In this document: positions 38,292-49,167 of the stretch, one piece after another
Position numbering within the stretch: the first letter of the stretch is position 1
Layout of the letters: each line of letters begins with the position of its first letter
DNA from: an uncultured Erythrobacter sp.
Lineage (GTDB): Bacteria; Pseudomonadota; Alphaproteobacteria; Sphingomonadales; Sphingomonadaceae
Assembly: GCA_947501005.1 (NCBI GenBank)
Contig: CANMTU010000001.1
Span: 1,078,501-1,142,500, forward strand
Length of the DNA stretch: 64,000 nucleotides
Direction: 5' to 3'
Notes under the pieces: model-generated
What the model was told of the DNA's origin: nothing
What the model saw: only the letters and a program-made list of their open reading frames with translations
The model's database searches: none
Position numbers and translations under genes: made by a program

Positions 38292-38740
38292 GAAAGCGCG
38301 TCCTTCACCAGGCCGCTCGCCCGGCTCATGTCGAGGCTGGCGCCGTGGCGGCTTTTGAGTTCGGCCATCACCCGGCCCATGTCCTTCGGACCTTCCGCGC
38401 CGAGATCTGTCTTGATTTGCGCAATGGCGGCGCGGGTTTCGTCCTCACTCATCTGCTTGGGCAGATAGTCCTCGATCACCGCCAGCTCGGCCTTTTCCTT
38501 GTCGGCCAGTTCCTGCCTTCCGCCATCCTCATACATCTGGATCGATTCGCGGCGCTGCTTGGCCATCTTGAGCAGGACGTCCTGCACCAGCGCCTCGTCG
38601 TCGGGCTGCTTGTCGGCGGTGCGCAGTTCGATGTCGCGATCCTTGATCTTGGCGCCGATCAGGCGCAGCGCGGCGGTGCGTTCCTTGTCGCCCGCCTTCA
38701 TCGCGGCGATGGTATCCTGCTTGATTGTGTCCCGGAGCAT
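38288..38740 (-). CDS. GatB/YqeY domain protein
   Basis: This is a 150-residue YqeY-type protein, related to the tail domain of GatB, which binds tRNA. Family segments are MLRDTIKQDTIAAMKAGDK, ALRLIGAKIKDRDIE, VIEDYLPKQMSEDE and GPKDMGRVMAELKSR. Its function as a stand-alone protein is not settled. The gene is divergent from carA, a frequent arrangement in alphaproteobacteria. Confidence 0.92.
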   Translation of the reverse strand: MLRDTIKQDTIAAMKAGDKERTAALRLIGAKIKDRDIELRTADKQPDDEALVQDVLLKMAKQRRESIQMYEDGGRQELADKEKAELAVIEDYLPKQMSEDETRAAIAQIKTDLGAEGPKDMGRVMAELKSRHGASLDMSRASGLVKDALS

Positions 38741-38895
38741 GGGGCCTCTAACTTTTTATGTGTGGATGACTGGGCACCCCAGATAGGCAAGCGCGCCGAT
38801 ATGCCAAGCGTTCCGGTTGACGGGAGGCGCCCGCATCTCTAGCCGCCGTGTCTTAGCACACATTGCCGGTAACCCTTTTCCAACGGAGCGCCCCC

Positions 38896-40074
38896 ATGGC
38901 CCTGTCCGCATCTTCGCACGCGCAACCTTCAGGGGCCACCGGCGTCATCGTCTTCGCCGATGGCGGCGTGGTGTGGGGCAAGGGCTTCGGCACGGTCGGC
39001 AGTGCGGTGGGCGAGGTGTGCTTCAACACCGCGATGACCGGCTATCAGGAAGTGCTGACCGATCCCAGCTACGACAGCCAGATCGTCACCTTCACCTTTC
39101 CCCATATCGGCAATGTCGGCGCGAACGAGGAGGATCACGAAAGCCGCGGCCTCGGCGCGCTGGGGTGCATCGTGCGGCAGGAGGTGACCCCGCATTCCAG
39201 TTTCCGCGCGCAGCAGGAATTCGTCGACTGGTGCGCATCGAACGGCAAGATCGGCCTGTCAGGCGTGGATACGCGCGCGCTCACCCGCCGCATCCGCAAG
39301 GGCGGGGCGCCCAACGCGGTGATCGCGCACAGTCCGCGCGGGCAGTTCGATCTGGACGAGCTCGCGCGGCAGGCGGCCGAATGGAGCGGGCTTGAAGGAC
39401 TCGACCTCGTGCCGCGCGTGACGCGCGGCGTGCTGGAAGACTGGCGCGGCGGGCACTGGCAGCTTGGCCACGGCTATGGCGAGCATCGCAACGAGAAACC
39501 GCATGTGGTCGCGCTCGATTTCGGGGCGAAGGACAACATCTTCCGCAACCTTGCCCGCGCCGGCGCAAGGGTGACGGTGGTGCCGGCGCGCAGTTCGCTG
39601 GACGAAATCATGCGGTTGGAGCCCGACGGCGTGTTCCTCTCCAACGGCCCCGGCGACCCGGCGGCGACGGGCGAATACGCGGTGCCGGTCATCAAGGGGC
39701 TGCTGGAGCGCGACGTGCCGCTGTTCGGCATCTGCCTCGGCCACCAGCTGCTCGGCCTGGCTGTGGGCGCGAAGACCGCCAAGATGTTCCAAGGCCACCG
39801 CGGCGCCAACCATCCGGTGCAGCGCGTCGGCGGCGGCTGGGGGGAAAGCGAGGGGCTGGTGGAGATTACCTCGATGAACCACGGCTTCGCGGTGGACGGC
39901 GAGACCTTGCCGGATGGCGTGGAGCAGACCCACGTCTCGCTGTTCGACGGGACGAATTGCGGGATTTCGGTGACGGGCAAGCGGGCGTTCGGGGTGCAGT
40001 ATCACCCGGAAGCGAGCCCGGGGCCGCAGGACAGTTTTTACCTGTTCGAGAAATTCGTGGGAATGTTGGGGTGA
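38896..40074 (+). CDS. carA: Carbamoyl-phosphate synthase small subunit
   Basis: CarA hydrolyses glutamine and feeds ammonia to CarB for arginine and pyrimidine synthesis. The 392-residue protein from the ATG at 38896 has FNTAMTGYQEVLTDPSY and the class I glutaminase triad: Cys in PLFGICLGHQLLGLA, with His and Glu in YHPEASPGPQDS. The upstream in-frame Met at 38863 lacks conserved sequence. Its stop overlaps the GTG of an unrelated gene, which separates it from carB. Confidence 0.96.
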   Translation: MALSASSHAQPSGATGVIVFADGGVVWGKGFGTVGSAVGEVCFNTAMTGYQEVLTDPSYDSQIVTFTFPHIGNVGANEEDHESRGLGALGCIVRQEVTPHSSFRAQQEFVDWCASNGKIGLSGVDTRALTRRIRKGGAPNAVIAHSPRGQFDLDELARQAAEWSGLEGLDLVPRVTRGVLEDWRGGHWQLGHGYGEHRNEKPHVVALDFGAKDNIFRNLARAGARVTVVPARSSLDEIMRLEPDGVFLSNGPGDPAATGEYAVPVIKGLLERDVPLFGICLGHQLLGLAVGAKTAKMFQGHRGANHPVQRVGGGWGESEGLVEITSMNHGFAVDGETLPDGVEQTHVSLFDGTNCGISVTGKRAFGVQYHPEASPGPQDSFYLFEKFVGMLG

Positions 40075-40703
40075 CGAAGAAAAATCCCCGACGCGAGCCG
40101 CATATACAATACCGCTTATTGCTATCAAACATTAGGGCCCGATACGAAGTCATCAACGAACTGAACCCGGGTGAATCTTCGGATTTTACTACGTTCGAAA
40201 CCACTGCATTTCACATGCGGAAGTCGATCGAGGGCATTGCATTCGGCTGCCTCGTTGCTCACGAAAATGGCCTAAAAGTCATCCCTCAAGACGCTAGAGG
40301 ACAATGGAACGCTGACCGCATATTTACACGGCTCACCAAGCAAGATGTGTTGGTTTTCCCAGAATCATTCAGGCGCGAGGATCCGCCTGAAGGAAGCGAT
40401 CCTAGGGTCTCCCACCACATTGTCAAAAACCCAGATGCAAATTTGACTGTCGACGACGTTCGCAAGATTTATCGCCGATCGCACAAGTGGTTACATGAGT
40501 GGAATCCTTACGTTGAAAGCTTCGGTAGAGACTATGAGAAGTATCGAAGTGAGCTCTTGGAAGATGTCCCTAGAATTTGGAATTGGCTCCTTTCTCATAT
40601 GATTGGAATAGGAGGTCATATTTTTCTCGGCCTTCTAAAAGATGGTGACGACATGGCAGTTCGAGTCGTGTCGGCAGAAACCGCTCAGATGGATGCAGAT
40701 TAA
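40071..40703 (+). CDS. Hypothetical protein inserted between carA and carB
   Basis: I do not recognise this 210-residue protein. I place the start at the GTG at 40071, which overlaps the carA stop as GTGA; the open frame continues upstream inside carA, but that part is carA read in another frame. Its stop TAA shares its last A with the carB ATG (TAATG). The DNA is visibly AT-richer, with codons such as TTA, ATA and AGA, unlike carA and carB. The protein is mostly charged and helical, with [20 protein letters not shown] and [18 protein letters not shown] as the most characterful parts. A HEPN-like helical fold is a weak guess only. There is no signal peptide. Confidence 0.8.
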   Translation: MTKKNPRREPHIQYRLLLSNIRARYEVINELNPGESSDFTTFETTAFHMRKSIEGIAFGCLVAHENGLKVIPQDARGQWNADRIFTRLTKQDVLVFPESFRREDPPEGSDPRVSHHIVKNPDANLTVDDVRKIYRRSHKWLHEWNPYVESFGRDYEKYRSELLEDVPRIWNWLLSHMIGIGGHIFLGLLKDGDDMAVRVVSAETAQMDAD

Positions 40704-43700
40704 TGCCCAAACGCACTGATATTTCCTCCATCCTCGTCATCGGCGCCGGTCCCATCATCATTGGGCAGGCGTGCGAGTTCGACTATTCCGGCACGCAGGC
40801 GATCAAGGCGTTGAAGGAGGAGGGCTACCGGGTCGTCCTCGTCAATTCCAACCCCGCCACGATCATGACCGATCCGGAAATGGCGGACGCGACCTATATC
40901 GAGCCGATCACGCCCGAAATCGTCGCCAAGATCATCGAGAAGGAGACGGCACTTTTTCCGGGTGGTTGGGCCGTCCTCCCCACGATGGGCGGGCAGACGG
41001 CGCTCAATTGCGCGCTGGCGCTGTTCAACGACGGCACGCTGGAGAAATTCGGCGTGCAGATGATCGGCGCCGATGCCGACGCGATCGACAAGGCGGAGAA
41101 CCGCCAGCGCTTCCGCGAGGCGATGGATCGGATCGGGCTGGAAAGCGCGCGCAGCGGCGTCGCCACGACGGTGGACGAAGCCTATGCCGTCCTCGAGCGG
41201 ACGGGCCTGCCCTCGATCATCCGGCCCAGCTTCACGCTCGGCGGGACGGGCGGCGGCATCGCCTACAATCGCGCCGAGTTCGAACGGATCGTGCGCGAGG
41301 GGCTGGACGCTTCGCCCACCACCGAAGTCCTGATCGAGGAATCGCTCCTCGGCTGGAAGGAATTCGAGATGGAGGTGGTGCGCGATCGGAAGGACAATTG
41401 CATCATCGTCTGCGCGATCGAGAATGTCGATCCGATGGGCGTGCATACCGGCGACAGCATCACCGTCGCCCCGGCGTTGACGCTGACCGACAAGGAATAC
41501 CAGATCATGCGCAGCGCGAGCATCGCGGTGCTGCGCGAAATCGGTGTGGAAACAGGCGGTTCCAACGTCCAGTTCGCAGTCGATCCGAAGACCGGACGGC
41601 TGATCGTGATCGAGATGAATCCCCGCGTCTCGCGCTCCTCAGCGCTGGCCTCCAAGGCGACCGGCTTTCCCATCGCGCGCGTCGCGGCGAAGCTCGCGGT
41701 CGGCTACACGCTCGACGAGATCCGCAACGAGATTACCGGCGCGACTCCGGCGGCGTTCGAGCCGACGATCGACTATGTCGTCACCAAGATCCCGCGCTTC
41801 GCGTTCGAGAAGTTCAAGGGCGCCAAGAACGAGCTGTCGACCGCGATGAAGTCGGTCGGCGAGGTGATGGCGATCGGGCGCTGTTTCGCGGAATCGATGC
41901 AGAAGGCCTTGCGGGGGCTGGAAACCGGGCTCGACGGGTTCAACCGCGTGGTCGAGCTCGAAGGTTGCTCGCGCGACAAGATCACCGCCTCGCTCAGCCA
42001 GCGTACGCCGGACCGCATCCTCAAGGTCGCCCAGGCGTTCCGTGAAGAGATGAGCGTGGAAGAAGTGGGTGCGATCACCGGCTACGATCCGTGGTTCCTG
42101 CGTCAGATCGAGGCGATCATCCACGAAGAGACGAAGATCGGTCAGGACGGCCTGCCCAACACCGCCGAAGAGATGCGCCGGCTGAAGGCGATGGGCTTTT
42201 CCGACAGGCGCCTGGCGACGCTCGCCGTGCGCTCGGTCGGCGTGGCGGGCGGGCTGGCCGAAACGCAGGCGCGGCGCTCGGGCCTGCTGCACGATGCCCT
42301 GCGCGCCATGGCCGGCGCTACCAGCGAGGAGGAAGTGCGCAAGCTGCGCCGCAAGCTGGGCGTCGAACCGGTGTTCAAGCGGATCGACAGCTGCGCCGCC
42401 GAATTCGAGGCGATCACGCCCTATATGTACTCCACCTACGAAGCGCCCAGCTTCGGCGTGGCGGAGGACGAGGCGGAGCCGACCGATGCGAAGAAGATCG
42501 TCATCCTCGGCGGCGGGCCGAACCGCATCGGGCAGGGCATCGAGTTCGACTATTGCTGCGTCCACGCCTGCTTCGCGCTGAGCGAGGCCGGGTTCGAGAC
42601 GATCATGGTCAATTGCAACCCCGAAACCGTCTCGACTGATTACGACACCTCCGACCGGCTCTATTTCGAGCCTTTGACCGAGGAGGACGTGCTGGAGATC
42701 CTGCGGGTCGAAATGTCGCGCGGCGAGGTGGTCGGCGTGATCGTGCAGTTCGGCGGGCAGACCCCGCTGAAACTCGCCACGGCGCTGGAGCGGGAGGGGA
42801 TCCCTATCCTCGGCACCAGTCCCGACGCGATCGACCTCGCCGAAGACCGCGAACGCTTCGCCAAGCTGGTCGACAAGCTCAAGCTCAAGCAACCCCTGAA
42901 CGGGATCGCAAAAAGCCGCGACGAGGCGGCGGCGGTCGCCGCGCGGATCGGTTATCCGGTGCTGCTGCGCCCGAGCTATGTCCTCGGCGGGCGGGCGATG
43001 GAGATCGTGGACAGCGAAGCCCAGCTTGACGATTACATCGCCACCGCCGTCAATGTCAGCGGCGACAGCCCGGTGCTGGTCGATCAGTATCTGCGCGACG
43101 CGGTCGAATGCGATGTCGACGTGGTGAGCGACGGGTTCGAGGTCCGCATTGCCGGCGTGATGCAGCATATCGAGGAAGCCGGCGTCCATTCGGGCGACAG
43201 CGCCTGCACCCTGCCGCCCTACAGCCTTTCCGCCGAGATCATCGCTGAGATGGAACGGCAGGCCGAAGCGCTGGCGAAGGCGCTGGAGGTGCGCGGATTG
43301 ATGAACGTGCAGTTCGCGGTGCAGGGCGGGGAGGTCTATCTCATCGAGGTGAACCCCCGGGCCAGCCGCACGGTGCCGTTCGTTGCCAAGGCCATCGGCC
43401 GCCCGATCGCCAAGATCGCCGCGCGGGTGATGGCGGGCGACGGTCTGCACCAGTTCGAACCGTTCGACATAAGGCCCGCCCACATGGCGGTGAAGGAAGC
43501 GGTGTTTCCTTTCGCCCGCTTCCCCGGCTCCGATCCGATCCTCTCACCCGAGATGAAGAGCACCGGCGAAGTCATGGGAATCGATCGGGATTTTCCCGCC
43601 GCCTTCCTGAAATCGCAGCTCGGGGCGGGGATGATTTTGCCGCGCGAGGGCACCCTGTTCGTTTCGGTGAAGGACGGGGACAAGGAGGGAATTCTCCCGG

Positions 43701-44041
43701 CTATCGAGACCATGCTGGCCAGGGGCTTCCGCGTCATCGCGACGGGCGGGACGCAGGAATTCCTGCGCGCGCGTGGGCTGGAGGTCGAGCGGGTGAACAA
43801 GGTCGCGGAAGGGCGGCCGCACATCGTGGATGCGATCATCGACGCCGAGATCGCGCTGATCTTCAACACGACCGAAGGCTGGCAATCCCTGCTGGATTCC
43901 CAATCGATCCGGGCAAGCGCGCTGGAGAAGAAGGTACCTTACTATACCACCGCCGCCGCCTCTCTGGCCGCCGCGCGGGCGATTGCCGAGGTCGCGCCGC
44001 AGCGGCTTGAAGTGCGCTCGCTTCAGGACTATTATAGCTGA
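40703..44041 (+). CDS. carB: Carbamoyl-phosphate synthase large subunit
   Basis: CarB uses ammonia, bicarbonate and two ATP to make carbamoyl phosphate. The 1,112-residue protein has the duplicated ATP-grasp halves: the first begins [20 protein letters not shown], with [13 protein letters not shown] and [18 protein letters not shown]; the second begins [20 protein letters not shown], with [16 protein letters not shown]. The C-terminal MGS-like allosteric domain has [14 protein letters not shown]. The ATG overlaps the stop of the inserted gene by one base, so its translation is probably coupled to that gene. Confidence 0.97.
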   Translation: MPKRTDISSILVIGAGPIIIGQACEFDYSGTQAIKALKEEGYRVVLVNSNPATIMTDPEMADATYIEPITPEIVAKIIEKETALFPGGWAVLPTMGGQTALNCALALFNDGTLEKFGVQMIGADADAIDKAENRQRFREAMDRIGLESARSGVATTVDEAYAVLERTGLPSIIRPSFTLGGTGGGIAYNRAEFERIVREGLDASPTTEVLIEESLLGWKEFEMEVVRDRKDNCIIVCAIENVDPMGVHTGDSITVAPALTLTDKEYQIMRSASIAVLREIGVETGGSNVQFAVDPKTGRLIVIEMNPRVSRSSALASKATGFPIARVAAKLAVGYTLDEIRNEITGATPAAFEPTIDYVVTKIPRFAFEKFKGAKNELSTAMKSVGEVMAIGRCFAESMQKALRGLETGLDGFNRVVELEGCSRDKITASLSQRTPDRILKVAQAFREEMSVEEVGAITGYDPWFLRQIEAIIHEETKIGQDGLPNTAEEMRRLKAMGFSDRRLATLAVRSVGVAGGLAETQARRSGLLHDALRAMAGATSEEEVRKLRRKLGVEPVFKRIDSCAAEFEAITPYMYSTYEAPSFGVAEDEAEPTDAKKIVILGGGPNRIGQGIEFDYCCVHACFALSEAGFETIMVNCNPETVSTDYDTSDRLYFEPLTEEDVLEILRVEMSRGEVVGVIVQFGGQTPLKLATALEREGIPILGTSPDAIDLAEDRERFAKLVDKLKLKQPLNGIAKSRDEAAAVAARIGYPVLLRPSYVLGGRAMEIVDSEAQLDDYIATAVNVSGDSPVLVDQYLRDAVECDVDVVSDGFEVRIAGVMQHIEEAGVHSGDSACTLPPYSLSAEIIAEMERQAEALAKALEVRGLMNVQFAVQGGEVYLIEVNPRASRTVPFVAKAIGRPIAKIAARVMAGDGLHQFEPFDIRPAHMAVKEAVFPFARFPGSDPILSPEMKSTGEVMGIDRDFPAAFLKSQLGAGMILPREGTLFVSVKDGDKEGILPAIETMLARGFRVIATGGTQEFLRARGLEVERVNKVAEGRPHIVDAIIDAEIALIFNTTEGWQSLLDSQSIRASALEKKVPYYTTAAASLAAARAIAEVAPQRLEVRSLQDYYS

Positions 44042-44087
44042 CAAGAAGAGATACGAACTTACCTTCCGGACAATTCGGCTCGAAGCA

Positions 44088-44102
44088 CCCCGCCAGGCGG
44101 GG
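44088..44102 (+). promoter_or_regulatory. GC hairpin between carB and greA
   Basis: CCCCGC and GCGGGG form a short stem with the loop CAG, without a following U-run. It may slow transcription or protect the mRNA; it does not look like a full terminator. Confidence 0.35.
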
Positions 44103-44148
44103 CAAGAGCGGATTGCCTGCCGGAACGAGGACAGAAGGATAAAGGCCC

Positions 44149-44616
44149 ATGGACAAGGTGCCGATGCTGGCCGAAGGCTACGAGAAGCTGACGGCCGATC
44201 TCAAGGTGCTGCGCGCCGAACGCCCCCGGATCGTGGACGCGATCGAAGAGGCGCGCGCGCATGGCGACCTGTCGGAGAATGCCGAATATCACGCGGCCAA
44301 GGAACGCCAGGGCCAGGTCGAGGCACAGATCGCCGATCTGGAAGACAAGGTCAGCCGCGCCCAGATCATCGATCCCGCCACGCTGTCGGGCGACAAGGTG
44401 GTGTTCGGCGCCACGGTCACCCTGCTGGACGAGGACGACAAGCCGGTACGGTACCAGATCGTCGGCCAGACGGAGGCCGATGCGGCGAAGGGCCGTATCT
44501 CCTACAATTCGCCCATCGCCCGCGCCCTGATCGGCAAGCAGAAGGACGACGAGATCGAAGTGACCGTCCCTTCCGGCGACAAGTTCTACCTCGTCGACAA
44601 GATCGAATTCGTTTGA
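44149..44616 (+). CDS. greA: Transcription elongation factor GreA
   Basis: GreA rescues backtracked RNA polymerase by stimulating transcript cleavage. The 155-residue protein has the N-terminal coiled coil with the tip acidic residues in [19 protein letters not shown], then the FKBP-like C-terminal domain with [12 protein letters not shown] and [14 protein letters not shown]. The ATG at 44149 is preceded by agaaggataaa, a suitable ribosome binding site. Confidence 0.96.
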   Translation: MDKVPMLAEGYEKLTADLKVLRAERPRIVDAIEEARAHGDLSENAEYHAAKERQGQVEAQIADLEDKVSRAQIIDPATLSGDKVVFGATVTLLDEDDKPVRYQIVGQTEADAAKGRISYNSPIARALIGKQKDDEIEVTVPSGDKFYLVDKIEFV

Positions 44617-44626
44617 AGTCTTGAGT

Positions 44627-44658
44627 AACCGCGCCGGGAGGTGTCTTCCTCGCGCGGT
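44627..44658 (+). terminator. Probable terminator after greA
   Basis: AACCGCGC pairs with GCGCGGTT around a loop that can itself pair (GGAGG with TTCCT), followed by a short T-run. It lies about 10 bases past the greA stop. Confidence 0.5.
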
Positions 44659-44707
44659 TTCCTGCCGCCCGGCCCGCCGAACAGCGGGGCCGGGCGCGTT
44701 GCCTGGT

Positions 44708-44938
44708 TCAGGCTTCGGGTTCCAGCAGGTCGTGCAGAGGCACGATGACGTATTTCATCTCCGCATCGTCGACCGTGCGCTGTGCGTTTCCACGCCAGGA
44801 ATTGACCGCATTCTCGTAAGCGTCGAACACGCCGGCGACGTGGATGCTTTCCGGATCGGCGAAGATGACCTTGCGCGGATCGGTGACGCGGCCGCCCATC
44901 ACGAGATAGAGCGACTGTTTTTCTTCATTGTCCTTCAT
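44708..44938 (-). CDS. DUF4170 domain protein
   Basis: This is a small soluble protein of 75 residues from the ATG at 44938 (MKDNEEKQSL). It has LYLVMGGRVTDPRKVIFADP and the Trp-containing AVNSWRGNAQRTVDDAEMKY typical of DUF4170, a family confined mainly to alphaproteobacteria. The function is unknown. An in-frame Met at 45001 would add 21 residues of unconserved sequence. Confidence 0.85.
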   Translation of the reverse strand: MKDNEEKQSLYLVMGGRVTDPRKVIFADPESIHVAGVFDAYENAVNSWRGNAQRTVDDAEMKYVIVPLHDLLEPEA

Positions 44939-45040
44939 GAACCGGGTTCCTGCACTGGGGAGAGTGACGTCGCGCCTTAACGAAAGCGGCGCGGCAGGCA
45001 ACCCTGCCGCGCCGTTTGTGCGACCGTATTCCGGCGGCGA

Positions 45041-45688
45041 TCAGTAACCGATGCTGCGGCGCAGATCGCGTGCGGCCCGCAGGCTCTTGCGGTTGGCCTT
45101 GCGACCCGAGGCACGCAGACTGTCGCCCACCACGTCGAGCCGGTAGCCCGCGTCGCGGCGCGCGCGCGTGGCCGAACTGCCCGCGGCGTCGCCCAGATCT
45201 TCCAGCTTGTCGCCCGCGGTGCGCGCGAGATCGCCCGCATTGTCGAACAGCGAGAGAGCGTAGGCTGCGATCGTATCGGTCGCGACGTGTGCCATCCTGC
45301 CGCCGCGGCGACCCAGACGCCTGCCGGGGCGGGTCATCGCGCCGATGACGAGGCCGAGGACGACGCCGCCGGCGATCGTGGCGACCGGGTGGCTCTTGGC
45401 GAATTCGACGGCGCTGTCGGCCGCGTCCTTCGCCTGGTCGGCGAAGGAGCGTTCCTCGTGCCGACGATTGCCCGCTTCGATGCGCGCGCGAAGTTCGGCG
45501 CGCTTTTCCTCGTCGGTCAGCTGGCTGCCGGTATCGATCGGCGTCGTGTTCATGGTCGGCGTCGCATTGGTCTGCGAGGTTCCGGCGGCGGAGGCTGTGC
45601 CGCCGGTCGTGCCGGACGTGCGGGCCGAATCGGCCGTCTTGCCGGTTTCGGTCTTGTCGTTTTCGGATGTGTTCGTGGTATCGGCCAT
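45041..45688 (-). CDS. Hypothetical protein, DUF3618-like, single membrane segment
   Basis: The 215-residue product starts MADTTNTSENDKTETG with a Thr/Ser-rich disordered part. TDEEKRAELRARIEAGNRR and a membrane segment PVATIAGGVVLGLVIGAMT (about residues 98-116) follow, and then an Arg-rich C-terminal half. It looks like the DUF3618/YqjD type of membrane-anchored protein, but I am not certain. It is the last gene of a four-gene set running 47304 to 45041 on the minus strand. Confidence 0.65.
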   Translation of the reverse strand: MADTTNTSENDKTETGKTADSARTSGTTGGTASAAGTSQTNATPTMNTTPIDTGSQLTDEEKRAELRARIEAGNRRHEERSFADQAKDAADSAVEFAKSHPVATIAGGVVLGLVIGAMTRPGRRLGRRGGRMAHVATDTIAAYALSLFDNAGDLARTAGDKLEDLGDAAGSSATRARRDAGYRLDVVGDSLRASGRKANRKSLRAARDLRRSIGY

Positions 45689-45701
45689 TGCAGGCTCCTG
45701 A

Positions 45702-46061
45702 TTATTTGCGTTCGTTCCAAAGACGCCCGAAGAAACTGCGCCGTTCCCTGGGTTCGTCGTAATGATCGTCCTCGTCATCGGGTTCGTCGGAAAATCCGAG
45801 CGACGAGAGAATGGGATTGCGGGCGAACCAGATGAGGATCGCCGAAACCAGCGCCGCGAGGACGCCCTTGTTGTTGCCGGCGACCTCGACCGCTTCATCG
45901 TAGACGTCGGCCGCGCCGCCTTTCACGCGGTCCATCGCCCGCTCGCCAATGCCCTTGGCGGCAAGCTCGCTTTTGAGGTGCGCGATATCGGCCTTGACCA
46001 GAGCCTTCGCGGAATCGCGCAGGTGCCGGTCTTCGGTCATGCGTTGTCTGAGATCGGTCAT
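45702..46061 (-). CDS. Hypothetical single-pass membrane protein
   Basis: The 119-residue product starts with a charged helical region, MTDLRQRMTEDRHLRDSAKA. A hydrophobic helix GVLAALVSAILIWFARNPIL (about residues 66-85) follows, then an acidic and basic C-terminus. No family was recognised with confidence. It overlaps the YqjE-like gene by four bases, so the two are coupled. Confidence 0.7.
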   Translation of the reverse strand: MTDLRQRMTEDRHLRDSAKALVKADIAHLKSELAAKGIGERAMDRVKGGAADVYDEAVEVAGNNKGVLAALVSAILIWFARNPILSSLGFSDEPDDEDDHYDEPRERRSFFGRLWNERK

Positions 46062-46504
46062 GCCTTCCCCTCCGACAGGGCGTCCCGGATCCGGCCGATC
46101 TTCCCCTTCAATTTCATGCCGAGTATGGCCGCGGCGATGAGGTAGAGGACGACCACGATCAACGTGGAAAGCCAGAAACCCAGCAGCTCACCCAGCGCCA
46201 GAACGAGGCCCACGGTCAGCGCGATCAGCGCCAGATGCACCGCACCCAGGGCGCCGACGCCGAGGACCAGGGCACTCTTGGCCTCGCCGCCGACGAACCG
46301 CGCGCGCGTCTTCTGGTAGGAAAGCTCCGCTTGCGCGTAGGTCTTTCCATCCTCGAACGCGGCGGACACGTCATCGAACAGGGATGATGTGTCCGCCTCG
46401 TGCGCGTAGTCCGCAGGCTCGAACGCCGGTTCGGGGATGGTACGCGCATTATCGTCTGTTTTCACGTTATCCATCGTATCGACCCCGGACCCTGTGTTGC
46501 TCAA
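46058..46504 (-). CDS. YqjE-like / phage-holin-superfamily III membrane protein
   Basis: The 148-residue product has an acidic N-terminal part, then a soluble helix SYQKTRARFVGGEAKSALV and two hydrophobic helices (about residues 80-130) of the YqjE type. In enterobacteria yqjE sits beside yqjD, a ribosome-associated inner membrane protein of stationary phase. The neighbours here have the same overall layout. Both ends overlap the adjacent genes by four bases. Confidence 0.72.
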   Translation of the reverse strand: MSNTGSGVDTMDNVKTDDNARTIPEPAFEPADYAHEADTSSLFDDVSAAFEDGKTYAQAELSYQKTRARFVGGEAKSALVLGVGALGAVHLALIALTVGLVLALGELLGFWLSTLIVVVLYLIAAAILGMKLKGKIGRIRDALSEGKA

Positions 46505-47304
46505 CGACGGAACAGGCTGGAAACCATGTAGCCGGCGGCGGCGGCGAGACCGATGGCGAGGCCAGGGCTCTTGCGAACGAATTCGCGGGCGTCCTCGGTC
46601 AGCTCCTCGATGCTGCGCTCGTCCAGCTGGTCGGCATAGCCGGCGAGGGACGACGATGCGCTGCGGGCGTAGTCGCCGTATTTCGCACCCAGGGTCTCAT
46701 CGACGCGATAGGCATTTTCGTTGACCTTCTGGCCGAGGACGCGAAGCCCCTTGCTGGCCTGGCCCTTGCCTTCGTCGGCCAGTTCGCGGCCCTTCACCCG
46801 GGCATCGTCGCCCTTCAGGCGGGCCTGGCCCCGGAAATCCTCACCCTTGCCCTTGGCTTGCGTGCGATAGGCCGAGGCCCGCTCGCCCGCTTCCGCCTTC
46901 AAGGCGGCGGCACCGGCCTTCGCCTCGTCGAGAGCGGCGGAGAAGCGGCTCTTGGCTTCCTCGCGGTGCGGGCTGGTGCCGGACGTATCCGTGGAGCCGG
47001 TCGTGCCGGTAGAACCCATCGAGTTGGTCGAACCCATCGAGCTGGTCGACGACATCGAGCTAGTCGAACCCATGGAGCTGGTCGAGCCGGTCGAACCCAT
47101 GGAGCCGGTCGAACCCATCGAGCCGGTCGAACCCGTCGAGGGGGTCGTTACCGGGTCGGCCGAGGGGGTGGGGTTTGCTGTGTCGGTCATTGGTGCAGTC
47201 TCCTTCGCCATGCTGGTCTGCGCGACCGTCGTCGTCGGCGACTTGGTCGTTGCGGCGCTGTCGTTCGTTGTGCTGGACGTGCCGGACGTGTCGGTATCTG
47301 CCAT
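46501..47304 (-). CDS. Low-complexity protein with C-terminal YqjD/ElaB-like membrane anchor
   Basis: The 267-residue product from the ATG at 47304 starts with a Thr/Ser-rich disordered part and a run of GSTGSM/GSTSSM repeats (about residues 55-105). A long charged helix of the DUF883/apolipoprotein type follows (about residues 115-215). It ends with SPGLAIGLAAAAGYMVSSLF, a glycine-zipper anchor like that of YqjD/ElaB, and Arg-Arg. An apparent longer frame continues over eno and is a shadow. It is first in the four-gene set and divergent from eno. Confidence 0.68.
   Translation of the reverse strand: MADTDTSGTSSTTNDSAATTKSPTTTVAQTSMAKETAPMTDTANPTPSADPVTTPSTGSTGSMGSTGSMGSTGSTSSMGSTSSMSSTSSMGSTNSMGSTGTTGSTDTSGTSPHREEAKSRFSAALDEAKAGAAALKAEAGERASAYRTQAKGKGEDFRGQARLKGDDARVKGRELADEGKGQASKGLRVLGQKVNENAYRVDETLGAKYGDYARSASSSLAGYADQLDERSIEELTEDAREFVRKSPGLAIGLAAAAGYMVSSLFRR
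46990..47145 (-). repeat. In-frame GST(G/S)(M/S) coding repeat
   Basis: About a dozen imperfect 9-15 base units, such as ggttcgaccggctccatg on the gene strand, encode GSTGSM-like repeats. Such runs are prone to slippage, and length is likely to vary between strains. Confidence 0.8.
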
Positions 47305-47364
47305 TGCGTGTTCCCTTAAACCTTCAATTGACCATACCGGTTCACCCGGCGCTGGTTTCCTTAA

Positions 47365-48735
<1,371 letters not shown>

Positions 48736-48744
48736 AGCGGTCGC

Positions 48745-49167
48745 TTAGCGGGCGAATTTCTGTCGCAGTTCCAGGAGCGCGAGTGCGGCCGTAGCCGCCT
48801 CGCCGCCCTTGTTCTTGCGTGAGGCATCGGCGCGGGCGAGCGCCTGCTCCTCGTTCTCAACCGTGATGATGCCGTTGCCGATTGCCAGCCCGTCGATCGT
48901 CAGCGCCATGATTCCCCGCGCGCTTTCGCCGGCGACTATCTCGAAGTGATACGTCTCGCCCCGGATCACGACGCCGATCGCCACGAAGGCGTCGTATCGC
49001 CCGCTTTCCGAGGCAAGGGCGATGGCGGCCGGAATTTCGAGGGCACCCGGCACGGTCGACACTTCGACTGAATGGCCTTCGTCCTCGAGCGCGGACCGTG
49101 CGCCGGCGATCAGCATATCGTTGAGATGATCGTAGAAGCGCGCTTCTACGATGAGGATATTGGCCAT
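48745..49167 (-). CDS. ribH: 6,7-dimethyl-8-ribityllumazine synthase
   Basis: RibH makes the lumazine precursor of riboflavin. The 140-residue protein starts at the ATG at 49167, whose first base is the last of the ribBA stop (TGATG); the upstream TTG would add one Met. It has [17 protein letters not shown], the ligand loop [14 protein letters not shown] and [21 protein letters not shown] with the catalytic His. It is coupled to ribBA. Confidence 0.95.
   Translation of the reverse strand: MANILIVEARFYDHLNDMLIAGARSALEDEGHSVEVSTVPGALEIPAAIALASESGRYDAFVAIGVVIRGETYHFEIVAGESARGIMALTIDGLAIGNGIITVENEEQALARADASRKNKGGEAATAALALLELRQKFAR

Noticed and set aside
41639..43483. 614-codon open frame on the minus strand
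   Set aside because: It lies antisense within carB, whose duplicated ATP-grasp motifs are intact.
46990..47145. CRISPR-like array
   Set aside because: The repeats are short, contiguous and in frame (GST repeats), without unique spacers. No CRISPR array was found anywhere in the window.
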